Assembly (NCBI GenBank): GCA_026418755.1
Contig: JAOAAR010000121.1
Location: forward strand, 1 to 6,338
Reading direction: 5' to 3'
Length of the DNA: 6,338 nt
Source: Planctomycetota bacterium
GTDB lineage: Bacteria; Planctomycetota; SKW154
Of the stretch, positions 1 to 5,947 are shown piece by piece (position 1 is the stretch's first letter; every line of letters starts with the position of its first letter). The notes below the pieces were generated by a model, which searched no databases, had not been told where the DNA came from, and worked only from the letters and a program-made list of their open reading frames with translations. The position numbers and the translations under genes are program-made.

Positions 1-410
1 GTGGGGCACAGGATAAGGGCGGGGGAAGGGAAGCGGAGAGGGGTGGTGGAGCGGCGCAGCAGAAGGAGCCTACTGGTACTCAAAGTGGGACGAGGTCACT
101 TGGTAGGGAGTCATCGTCTACCTCAGAAGAGGGGGAAAAGGAGCAGGGGCAAACGGAGCCGAAGGGAGGAGGAGTGCGATTTAAGGGGGCAGAAAGGTTG
201 ATAGAGGAGACCCAAGAGATAGTGAGAGATGCTGCAGAGAAAGCGATGAGTCAGGAGGCGCTGTTGGTTCTGTTCTTCCGCATTCGTGCGCAAATTTTGA
301 AGGGGGAGGTGAAGGAGGCGCAAGAAGAATTGCAGAAGTATCTTTTGCAGATTCCTAATGATTTTAGGGTGCAGTTCAAATCTCTTTTTGAGAAAATTGG
401 CGATAGGTAG
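1..410 (+). CDS. C-terminal part of a protein with a low-complexity linker and TPR-like helical end (5' end outside window)
   Basis: The reading frame beginning at base 3 is open from the window edge to the TAG at 408-410, giving about 135 visible residues. The gene therefore starts upstream of the window. Visible residues 1-57 are a hydrophilic, probably disordered stretch rich in Gly, Glu, Gln, Ser and Lys. Residues about 58-135 are strongly helical and charged, with a stretch (RIRAQILKGEVKEAQEELQK, then LLQIPND) that resembles a TPR helix pair: a small residue, a Gly turn, then 'EAxxxLxxxLxxxP'. A GTG at 174 could start a 78-aa protein, but the open frame upstream and the lack of a clear SD make an internal segment of a longer protein more likely. 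The gene converges on the minus-strand operon. I do not recognise the family and its function is unknown. The C-terminal end is complete. Confidence 0.7.
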   Translation, partial: GAQDKGGGREAERGGGAAQQKEPTGTQSGTRSLGRESSSTSEEGEKEQGQTEPKGGGVRFKGAERLIEETQEIVRDAAEKAMSQEALLVLFFRIRAQILKGEVKEAQEELQKYLLQIPNDFRVQFKSLFEKIGDR

Positions 411-435
411 TGGTAGTGCCGTTGTTCCGGTTTTT

Positions 436-473
436 AAGCCGAGGCTTGCTTGCAAGCGGTTTACTCGTTTTTT
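436..473 (+). terminator. possible intrinsic terminator of the rightward partial gene
   Basis: It starts 26 bases after the TAG at 408-410. AAGCCG (436-441) can pair with CGGTTT (457-462), allowing one G-U pair. Inside it, after a 3-nt bulge, CTTG pairs with CAAG around a four-base loop. A T-rich tail follows, with six T residues at 468-473, but it is separated from the stem by several bases. The structure is imperfect, so the call is tentative. On the minus strand no T-run follows the hairpin, so it does not look like a terminator for the opposing operon. Confidence 0.35.
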
Positions 474-521
474 CTCAACTGTTGACAGAAGTAGGAGAAA
501 CGGATTAGAAGTTCTTTCTTC

Positions 522-1436
522 TTACTTGCCTATTTTGGGAGGTTCTTTAAGAAGTTCCGCTTTGAGAGAGGTGTTCTGGCTTGAGACGGATGCGTTTGTC
601 ATTTTGTTTTTGAGACCGTACTGGCTGTTCATCTCGATAAGAGTCGTTCTGCCATCACTTATGTTGAATTTCGCTTTTCCGCTGCCTGTATAATTCTTTT
701 CGACTTCCACCATTCCTCCCATCATGGGGTTATCACCTGCTTCAAGGACTACATCTTTGAGTGTCATCTCAATCTCTGCGATTTCTTTATCTTTTTCTTT
801 TTTTACGGACTTCAGTTTTGCTTCCCAGATGAGTTTTATGAGGGGTTGTTTTTGCTCAAACTGCCAGGTTTTTCCCACAGTCACCTTCTCTTTCGGCAGA
901 AACGAGAAGAAAAGCATACCGAAAGATGTTTTTACGGTCTCTTCGATCATTTTTTGTACCATCTCTCTTGGCATCATTTTGAGCATTTGGTTGTCGCCCA
1001 TTCCTTTGATTATCTCTTCGGCTATCTCTTTTTCGCCTTCTGTCTCTTTCAGTTCTCCGTTTGGAGCCACTTTTGCTTTCAACTGTTTTTCGAGCAGAGA
1101 ATCCAACATATCAGCGCGTTCTTTTGGAACTGTTTTCTTTCCTTTTTCGCTGTCGTATTCACCCTTATCGGATTTCTGGACTATTTTGAGAATCTTCATG
1201 ACGAGGCTTGAAGTGCCATCCTCAGATACATCGTTTACTTCGTGCTCAATGATAGAGGTCTCTTGACTCTCTTCGTTTGTGTTGAGGGACTTTCGAGAGC
1301 CTTTGGTGTCGCATTTGTAGTAGAGTTTTTCTCCTTTTGTGAACTTGAGTTTTAAGTCGTATTCTTTCTTGTCCGCTGCTATGGCTACCATTGCGAGGAA
1401 CAAGAGGACAGACAAACCAATCATTGCTCTTCTCAT
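522..1436 (-). CDS. secreted DUF6263-like protein of unknown function
   Basis: This is a 304-aa protein with a clear Sec signal peptide: a basic start (MRR), a hydrophobic core over residues 5-19 and an AIA-AD cleavage site after residue 20. There is no lipobox cysteine, so it should be released into the periplasm or outside. The mature part begins with a beta-strand and the motif 'KFTKGEKLYYK' (about 31-41). A lysine- and glutamate-rich helical middle follows, then 'FLPKEKVTVGKTW' (about 179-191) and a beta-rich C-terminus ending in a 'GSGKAKF...DGR' strand pair. The pattern (extended 'kGe.l.Y' strand, then 'LP...V.vG.tW') is what I recall for the DUF6263 group of exported bacterial proteins, whose function is not established. 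The start is supported by AGGAGG at 1445-1450, eight bases upstream. It is the last gene of a three-gene operon, 12 nt after the AAA ATPase gene. Family assignment is from memory of motifs; secretion is well supported. Confidence 0.8.
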   Translation of the reverse strand: MRRAMIGLSVLLFLAMVAIAADKKEYDLKLKFTKGEKLYYKCDTKGSRKSLNTNEESQETSIIEHEVNDVSEDGTSSLVMKILKIVQKSDKGEYDSEKGKKTVPKERADMLDSLLEKQLKAKVAPNGELKETEGEKEIAEEIIKGMGDNQMLKMMPREMVQKMIEETVKTSFGMLFFSFLPKEKVTVGKTWQFEQKQPLIKLIWEAKLKSVKKEKDKEIAEIEMTLKDVVLEAGDNPMMGGMVEVEKNYTGSGKAKFNISDGRTTLIEMNSQYGLKNKMTNASVSSQNTSLKAELLKEPPKIGK

Positions 1437-1444
1437 GTTCAGAA

Positions 1445-1450
1445 CCTCCT
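1445..1450 (-). promoter_or_regulatory. Shine-Dalgarno site of the secreted protein gene, overlapping the ATPase stop codon
   Basis: On the minus strand AGGAGG lies eight bases before the ATG at 1436. Its first two bases are shared with the TAG stop of the ATPase gene (1451-1449). The arrangement fixes the start and suggests translational coupling of the two genes. Confidence 0.8.
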
Positions 1451-2969
1451 AATCTATTGTGCCTGTTGCTGGGCGGCAACGCCCTTTAGCCCAGCGGCGC
1501 AGGTTATTTACGGATTCTGCCATTGTCACTGAAAGGGGCACGGTCTCTTTTAATGAGCGGATGATGTCTTCGGTAGTAAGAGGGCGTTTTCCGTCGTCAA
1601 AGGCGTCATAGAGGGCGGAGATGATTGCCTGCTCTATTTCTGCTCCTGTGTATCCTTCGGAGGCGGCGAGCAGTTGATTGATGTTGAAATTGTTTGGGGA
1701 ACGGTTCCGTTTTCGAAGGTGAATTTTAAAAATTTCACTCCTTTCGGAGGGGATTGGTAGGTCTACGAAGAAGAGTTCGTCGAATCTTCCGCGGCGCAGG
1801 AACTCTGGGGGGAGTTGTGAGACATCGTTTGCTGTTGCTGCCACGAAGACTGCGTTCTCTTTCTCCTGTAACCATGTGAGGAAATAACCGAAGACGCGTG
1901 CTGTTGTGCCTGCGTCTGAGAGTCCTGAACTCTGGGCGCCTGAGAAAGCCTTTTCGACTTCGTCAATCCACAGGACACAAGGGGCAAGTGCTTCTGCCAC
2001 TTTCAAAGCATATGCTGTATTCTGCTCTGAAGAGCCTATGTATTTTGAGAAGATTTTTGACATATCCAGCCTTAAAAGTGGAAGTCTCCAGAGCGCTGCT
2101 GTTGCTTTCGCACAAAGACTTTTGCCGCATCCCTGGACACCGACCAAGAGAATTCCTTTGGGGTAAGGTAGCCCAAACTTTCGGGCTTCCTCCGAAAAGG
2201 CGTCTTTCCGCTTTTGAAGCCAACGCTTCAACTCGTAGAGTCCGCCTGCATCTTCCATCGTTTGAGTCGGCTCTATATACTCGAGTATACCGGAGCGCCT
2301 CACCAACTCCTTTTTCGCGTTCAGAATAAGTTCTACATCGGTGTTGTCCAGAGAGCGTCCTGTCACCAATGCTTGATAGAAGAGCCCCTCTATCTCTCCG
2401 AGAGTAAGCCCTAACGAAGAGTGGATGATTCTCTCTTTTACCTCGTCGCTCAGGTGGACTTTTACCATTTTGCTGTAGCGCTCTATCATTGCATCAAGGA
2501 GAGATTCGACCTCTTCGTATGTCGGCAAGGGAAACTCTATGACGGTTATCTCTTTTTCCAGTTCGGGAGGGAGTGAGAGTGAGGGGGAGAGGATGACCAG
2601 AGTACGTCCTATTGTGCGTGATTCGTCCGTAAGGTTGCGTAAGAACCTAACGATTAGAGGGTCGTTCAGGTAAGAGTGGAAATCTTTGAGAATCCAGACT
2701 GAGGCTTCTTTGTTTTTACGGATTTGGGTCAATGCTTCGTAAGGTTGTGAGGCACGGTGGAGTTGTGTGCCGCTTGCATCGAAAATTCCGTCTGCGATAG
2801 TCCAGACATAGAGGCTTCTTTGGCGGTTCTTGCAGATGTCTTCGAGAGCCATTTTCACGCGCTCTTCTTCGTAACTGATGATGTAGACCAATGGGTAGCG
2901 TGCGCAGACCAGAATGTCTATATTTTGGATTATCTCTTTCGCCTTTTTTCCCCAATTTACTTTCAGCAT
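1449..2969 (-). CDS. ycf46: Ycf46-like AAA+ ATPase
   Basis: This is a 506-aa soluble protein with the two-part build of the Ycf46 family. The N-terminal region (about 1-230) is a P-loop-like domain without a Walker A motif. It carries 'RYPLVYIISYEEERV' (24-38) and 'WILKDFHSYLNDPLIVRFLR' (92-111), both typical of Ycf46. The AAA+ core (about 235-480) has Walker A GVQGCGKS (277-284), Walker B VLWIDE (332-337), 'DAGTTARVFGYFLTWLQEK' (352-370), sensor-1 Asn381 in 'ATAND', arginine-finger segment LRRGRFDE (391-398), and GYTGAEIEQAI (439-449) at the sensor-2 helix. Catalytic residues for ATP binding and hydrolysis look intact. In the usual 'VGeSExxxR' segment Glu and Arg are replaced (Ser313, Ala319). 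Ycf46 is known from cyanobacteria and plastids, where its role is poorly defined; some work connects a cyanobacterial member with inorganic carbon use. No protease domain or membrane segment is present. The gene begins 3 nt after the membrane protein gene and has a strong SD. The family call is firm; the function here is unknown. Confidence 0.93.
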   Translation of the reverse strand: MLKVNWGKKAKEIIQNIDILVCARYPLVYIISYEEERVKMALEDICKNRQRSLYVWTIADGIFDASGTQLHRASQPYEALTQIRKNKEASVWILKDFHSYLNDPLIVRFLRNLTDESRTIGRTLVILSPSLSLPPELEKEITVIEFPLPTYEEVESLLDAMIERYSKMVKVHLSDEVKERIIHSSLGLTLGEIEGLFYQALVTGRSLDNTDVELILNAKKELVRRSGILEYIEPTQTMEDAGGLYELKRWLQKRKDAFSEEARKFGLPYPKGILLVGVQGCGKSLCAKATAALWRLPLLRLDMSKIFSKYIGSSEQNTAYALKVAEALAPCVLWIDEVEKAFSGAQSSGLSDAGTTARVFGYFLTWLQEKENAVFVAATANDVSQLPPEFLRRGRFDELFFVDLPIPSERSEIFKIHLRKRNRSPNNFNINQLLAASEGYTGAEIEQAIISALYDAFDDGKRPLTTEDIIRSLKETVPLSVTMAESVNNLRRWAKGRCRPATGTID

Positions 2970-2972
2970 AGG

Positions 2973-3743
2973 TTATCGTTCTCCTCCTGTTTTGTTGTAT
3001 GAGGATTCTTTTTTCTGCTTCGAAAGTTTATTCGGCAACCAGACGCAGATGACCGCTACGGCGAACACCCAGAAAGCGAGCCCTGTTGCTGTTGCGAGGA
3101 CTGCTCCTATGCTTTCAAGAGGTCGTCTGGCGAATTCCATCTTTAGCCCTAGGAGCGAGAAAAGCGACGAGAGAAGTCCAAGTGTTGTGAATCCCAATAG
3201 GATTCTTTTGGCGTGTTTTTTGGGCGGAATCATTGCGATTAGAAGTGAGATTGCGACATAAAGGCATATTACATCGAGGAATTTTCCTTTGGATGCTTCG
3301 ATGAGAGCGTTATAAAGTAGGTTGAGTGCACCGACCAACACATCGGTAAGCGTATATCCGAACCGCTGCAAGACTGCTAACAGTTCTGGAAGATTGGCAT
3401 CCCATACGCCTGTGACTTTGACTCGCAGACCTAACAGATAAAAGGTGAGGCAGAGGAGGGCGAACTCTACGAGGAAGGGGCCGAGGGTGAGGAGATACCG
3501 TTTTGTTCTGCTGGCGTTTTCGAGGTAGGATTCTGTCTCTTTTCTGGGGTCGAGGACAGCGATATGGCGCTTGTCGATGCGTCCGATTTCGCAGAAGAGA
3601 GCGCTGAGACCTGCGGTGAGGAGGAATCCTGGAACGAATGTGAGCCGCAGAGTCCGCGAGCGGAGTTTCTCGTCAAGTATTCCTCCTGTTGCAAGAAGGA
3701 GGACAACGAACCCCACGAGCCAGATTAGATGATAAAATCCCAT
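2973..3743 (-). CDS. polytopic membrane protein of unknown family (about six TM helices)
   Basis: This is a 256-aa hydrophobic protein. By eye, transmembrane segments fall at about residues 4-22, 31-51, 84-105, 157-173, 181-200 and 211-236. A hydrophilic loop (52-83, containing 'EIGRIDKRHIAVLDPRKE') lies between helices 2 and 3. A moderately hydrophobic, possibly re-entrant or amphipathic stretch (about 118-150) lies between helices 3 and 4. The C-terminal tail (237-256) is Lys/Ser-rich, which by the positive-inside rule puts it in the cytoplasm. There is no signal peptide apart from the first helix, and I see no conserved catalytic or transporter motif. It is the first gene of the operon, with the Ycf46-like ATPase 3 nt downstream, so a membrane anchor or partner role for that ATPase is possible but unproven. 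The SD is weak: only GGA seven bases before the ATG. I do not recognise the family. Confidence 0.8.
   Translation of the reverse strand: MGFYHLIWLVGFVVLLLATGGILDEKLRSRTLRLTFVPGFLLTAGLSALFCEIGRIDKRHIAVLDPRKETESYLENASRTKRYLLTLGPFLVEFALLCLTFYLLGLRVKVTGVWDANLPELLAVLQRFGYTLTDVLVGALNLLYNALIEASKGKFLDVICLYVAISLLIAMIPPKKHAKRILLGFTTLGLLSSLFSLLGLKMEFARRPLESIGAVLATATGLAFWVFAVAVICVWLPNKLSKQKKESSYNKTGGER
2981..2988 (-). promoter_or_regulatory. Shine-Dalgarno site of the ATPase gene, inside the end of the membrane protein gene
   Basis: AGGAGGAG on the minus strand ends 11 bases before the ATG at 2969. It is formed by the codons for the last residues (GGER) of the upstream membrane protein. This strong site supports the chosen start and implies that the two genes are translated from one transcript. 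Confidence 0.8.
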
Positions 3744-3769
3744 CTCTTAATCCAAAAGAATCTACAACT

Positions 3770-3798
3770 ATGATACGGAAAGGGGAGCCGTTTCGCAA
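3770..3798 (-). promoter_or_regulatory. candidate sigma70-type promoter of the membrane protein/ATPase/secreted protein operon
   Basis: On the minus strand a -35-like TTGCGA (3798-3793) is followed, after exactly 17 bases, by a -10-like TATCAT (3775-3770). The -10 matches the consensus at five of six positions and the -35 at four. The start of transcription would fall about 20 bases before the ATG at 3743, leaving a short leader. The position fits the first gene after a 200-nt gap. The call rests on consensus matching only. Confidence 0.5.
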
Positions 3799-3857
3799 GA
3801 GAGTTCTTCTTCGGAGTATGCTGGTTTTGCTATCTGAAAAGCACCAATTCTGCATCT

Positions 3858-3905
3858 GAGCCTGTTTGCTGGGCTAGATTCCGATGTGGTAGAGGCTCTT
3901 TTTTT
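3858..3905 (+). terminator. plus-strand hairpin followed by seven T residues in the 200-nt intergenic gap
   Basis: GAGCCT (3858-3863) and AGGCTC (3893-3898) can form a perfect six-pair stem. The arms are 29 bases apart, with a further CTA/TAG pairing (3874-3876 and 3890-3892) directly inside the 3' arm. Seven T residues follow at 3899-3905. Read on the plus strand this looks like an intrinsic terminator, but no plus-strand gene ends here. On the minus strand, downstream of the propeller gene, the same stem is preceded by A residues and lacks a trailing T-run. The large loop makes it a weak candidate. Confidence 0.3.
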
Positions 3906-3943
3906 GTCAAGAAGATTTTTAACTCACTTTTGTTTTGCCACTT

Positions 3944-5947
3944 TTATTTTTTGCCGAGGATGGCGAGGGTGCCGGCTGGATGAAGGACAAAGATGGTCTC
4001 TTTTATAGAGAAGAAGAGCCCACTGGCGTGCACAGCGGGTATGGTGCGTGTGAAGAATCTGCCTTCTTGCCGTTCGGGGCGGAGTTTTGGAAGTGTGGTT
4101 GTAGAATATTCCCTGAGTCTCTTTTTTTCCTTGTCGTATAGGAGGAGGGTGGCGGACGAGTCAAGCGGCACCAACAGCCCATCTTTGAGGGTGGTGGGCG
4201 CGCACAAGATAGAATCGGTAAGACTGCCTTGCCAGAGGACGCGTCCTGTGGGTGGATTGATGAGCGTAAGGCGTCTTTTCTCTTTCTCTTCTTCTGCTAG
4301 GACCAGGTTTCCGTCATCAAGAGTGGAGAGGAAAGTTTTACGGTAGCGGGGTAGTACCCACAGGATGCGTCTGTTTTCAGTGTCAAAGCCGCAGATTATG
4401 TCGCTGTCCATCGGTGCGATTGAGAGCACTTGGCAGGTTTTCTCTTTGTGAACAATTTGGTTCACAAAGGGGGGATTAAAAACTGACTGTGTTTCGTCAT
4501 CTTCGAAGAAAGTGATTGGGGGAGGGCCTGCTGGTTTGCGTTCTTTCCGAATCGGGTAAAGGTGTATCCATTCGATTGAGCCTGAAGTCAGGTCAAGAGC
4601 GCCTGCTGCTCCCGAGTTGGTGCAGAAGAGAAGGGTCTCTTCTGTAGATGACAAGGAGACCGGGGATAACGGTTGGGGGGAGACTGTTCTTTGTATGCGG
4701 GGCAATGCAGGAACAGCAGGAGGAATGTTTTTGGAAGAGCCGATATATGTAGCCCAGGCGAACCTTCCCTCGACGGTGAAGGAGATGATGTAGAGATGGC
4801 AATCTGCACGCTCTATAAGGTATGCGGCGACGAAGACGGAGCCGTTTGCTACGAGTGGGGCGCTGCACATTTTGAGCCGCGTTAAAAACGGGTCGAATAT
4901 GTCGGATGTTGACCAGACCGTCTCTCCTTTGAGATTGAGTGCGTAAAGATGGTTTTTTTTCTCCTTGTCTGACCAGAAGACGCCAAATAGAAGTTTTCCA
5001 TCTGTTGCTAGCGTCGCAGGCACAGGGCAGGTGTTTCTCTCTTCTGTCTCTTCCTCAGAGAAGTTGCGAGAGAAAAGGAGCCTGCCTGAGCAATCGTAGG
5101 CTTCAATCCTTGCGATGTTACAGATGTATATTCTCTCTTCAAGAAGGAGAGGAAAAAGATTCTGCTTTCCTGCCGACAAGGTCTCCGTTTTTGTTAAGAT
5201 GGAGACTGATTTAAGTAGGGATGCGCATTCTTCGACTTTAAGAGGAAGTGTTCCGTAAGGATGGATGTTTGACTGCCTGCTGGTGGGATTCACCGCTGGT
5301 GCCGCTACGGCGAACCGCAGAAGTGAATCTCTGTTCTTTACATCTTGTTTTTCTAAAAATCTTCGTAGATTTTCGGAGTTTCCTCGAAGAGATTCTGCGA
5401 CATATGCTTTGAGTTGGACATAGGGCAGGAAGGGAGAGTTCTTCTTTTTGAGGAAAGAGACCGCCAGCATTGCGGTTGCGCCATCTCCTCGCTCCAGTGA
5501 GTAGTCCAGGAGGAGAAGAGCCGCTTCTTCTGCTGTTTTCGAGAGAGGATAACATCTGAGTATCTCGAGAAGGGATTTTGGACTCTTTGCATTCTGGAGT
5601 GCCTGTTTTGCCTGCGGCTCGACCGATACACTGAAGAGTTCCTTTGCATCTTTCGGGAGTTTCTCCAATCTTGTGGAGACGGCTATATGGACGGGAACGA
5701 AGAAATCTCCGTCCTCGACTAGTCTTCCGTCTTGCTGGGAGTGTTCGAGGATGAGTGATAGAAGCCGTGCTGCGCTGTCGAAGTCGCCTCGTTGAAGAGT
5801 CCCATCTACTTGCTCTAACGCTAACTTTGCTTCATCGTCCGATGGAACTTTAAAAAAGTTTGCAACTTCCGCATCCTCGGCAAAAAGAAAGGAGGGAAGA
5901 ATGGAGATGAGAATCACTTTTGGGAGAGTTCGCAAGAGTAGAGACAT
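3944..5947 (-). CDS. exported PQQ-like (BamB-type) beta-propeller protein with N-terminal helical-repeat region
   Basis: Taken from the ATG at 5947, this is a 667-aa protein. Residues 1-23 form a classic Sec signal peptide (Arg6 and Lys10, hydrophobic core, end FLFA before EDAEV). The frame is open farther upstream to a TTG at 5998, but that would bury the signal peptide, so the ATG is preferred although its SD is weak. Residues about 30-200 are helical and TPR-like ('LQRGDFDSAARLLSLIL', 'SLLEILRCYPLSKTAEEAAL', 'LERGDGATAMLAVSFLK'). From about 266 to the end come repeated blades of the PQQ/BamB type with the 'GxxxW' signature: W345, W398, W460, W530 and W572, with Phe292 in place of Trp in the first. 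A Pro-rich insertion (about 408-430) separates two blades. PQQ-like propellers without quinoprotein active-site residues usually act as envelope scaffolds; I see no evidence for bound PQQ. The gene overlaps the upstream propeller gene by 34 nt. The architecture resembles large planctomycete propeller proteins. The substrate or partner is unknown. Confidence 0.85.
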   Translation of the reverse strand: MSLLLRTLPKVILISILPSFLFAEDAEVANFFKVPSDDEAKLALEQVDGTLQRGDFDSAARLLSLILEHSQQDGRLVEDGDFFVPVHIAVSTRLEKLPKDAKELFSVSVEPQAKQALQNAKSPKSLLEILRCYPLSKTAEEAALLLLDYSLERGDGATAMLAVSFLKKKNSPFLPYVQLKAYVAESLRGNSENLRRFLEKQDVKNRDSLLRFAVAAPAVNPTSRQSNIHPYGTLPLKVEECASLLKSVSILTKTETLSAGKQNLFPLLLEERIYICNIARIEAYDCSGRLLFSRNFSEEETEERNTCPVPATLATDGKLLFGVFWSDKEKKNHLYALNLKGETVWSTSDIFDPFLTRLKMCSAPLVANGSVFVAAYLIERADCHLYIISFTVEGRFAWATYIGSSKNIPPAVPALPRIQRTVSPQPLSPVSLSSTEETLLFCTNSGAAGALDLTSGSIEWIHLYPIRKERKPAGPPPITFFEDDETQSVFNPPFVNQIVHKEKTCQVLSIAPMDSDIICGFDTENRRILWVLPRYRKTFLSTLDDGNLVLAEEEKEKRRLTLINPPTGRVLWQGSLTDSILCAPTTLKDGLLVPLDSSATLLLYDKEKKRLREYSTTTLPKLRPERQEGRFFTRTIPAVHASGLFFSIKETIFVLHPAGTLAILGKK

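Noticed and set aside
1..201. Open frame starting with GTG at base 1 that encodes a 66-aa Arg-rich peptide
   Set aside because: It is an out-of-frame shadow of the frame from base 3, which stays open to 410 and runs into a sensible helical C-terminus.
724..1266. 180-codon plus-strand open frame rich in Ser and Phe
   Set aside because: It lies wholly antisense to the DUF6263-like gene, and its Ser/Phe-rich composition is the complement of Lys/Glu-rich codons. It has no SD and no recognisable domain.
1898..2329. 143-codon plus-strand open frame
   Set aside because: It is antisense to the AAA+ core, whose Walker and sensor motifs are clearly coded on the minus strand.
3818..3859. 13-codon plus-strand ORF in the intergenic gap
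   Set aside because: GGAG lies only one base before its ATG, too close for a functional SD. The peptide shows no leader-like run of regulatory codons.
3905..3910. Perfect TTGACA on the minus strand in the 200-nt gap
   Set aside because: No acceptable -10 hexamer lies 16-18 bases downstream (ACATCG at 17). The TTGCGA/TATCAT pair closer to the gene is a better promoter candidate.
3744..3943. A tRNA or riboswitch in the gap
   Set aside because: There is no GTTC-type T-arm, cloverleaf pairing or recognisable aptamer core.
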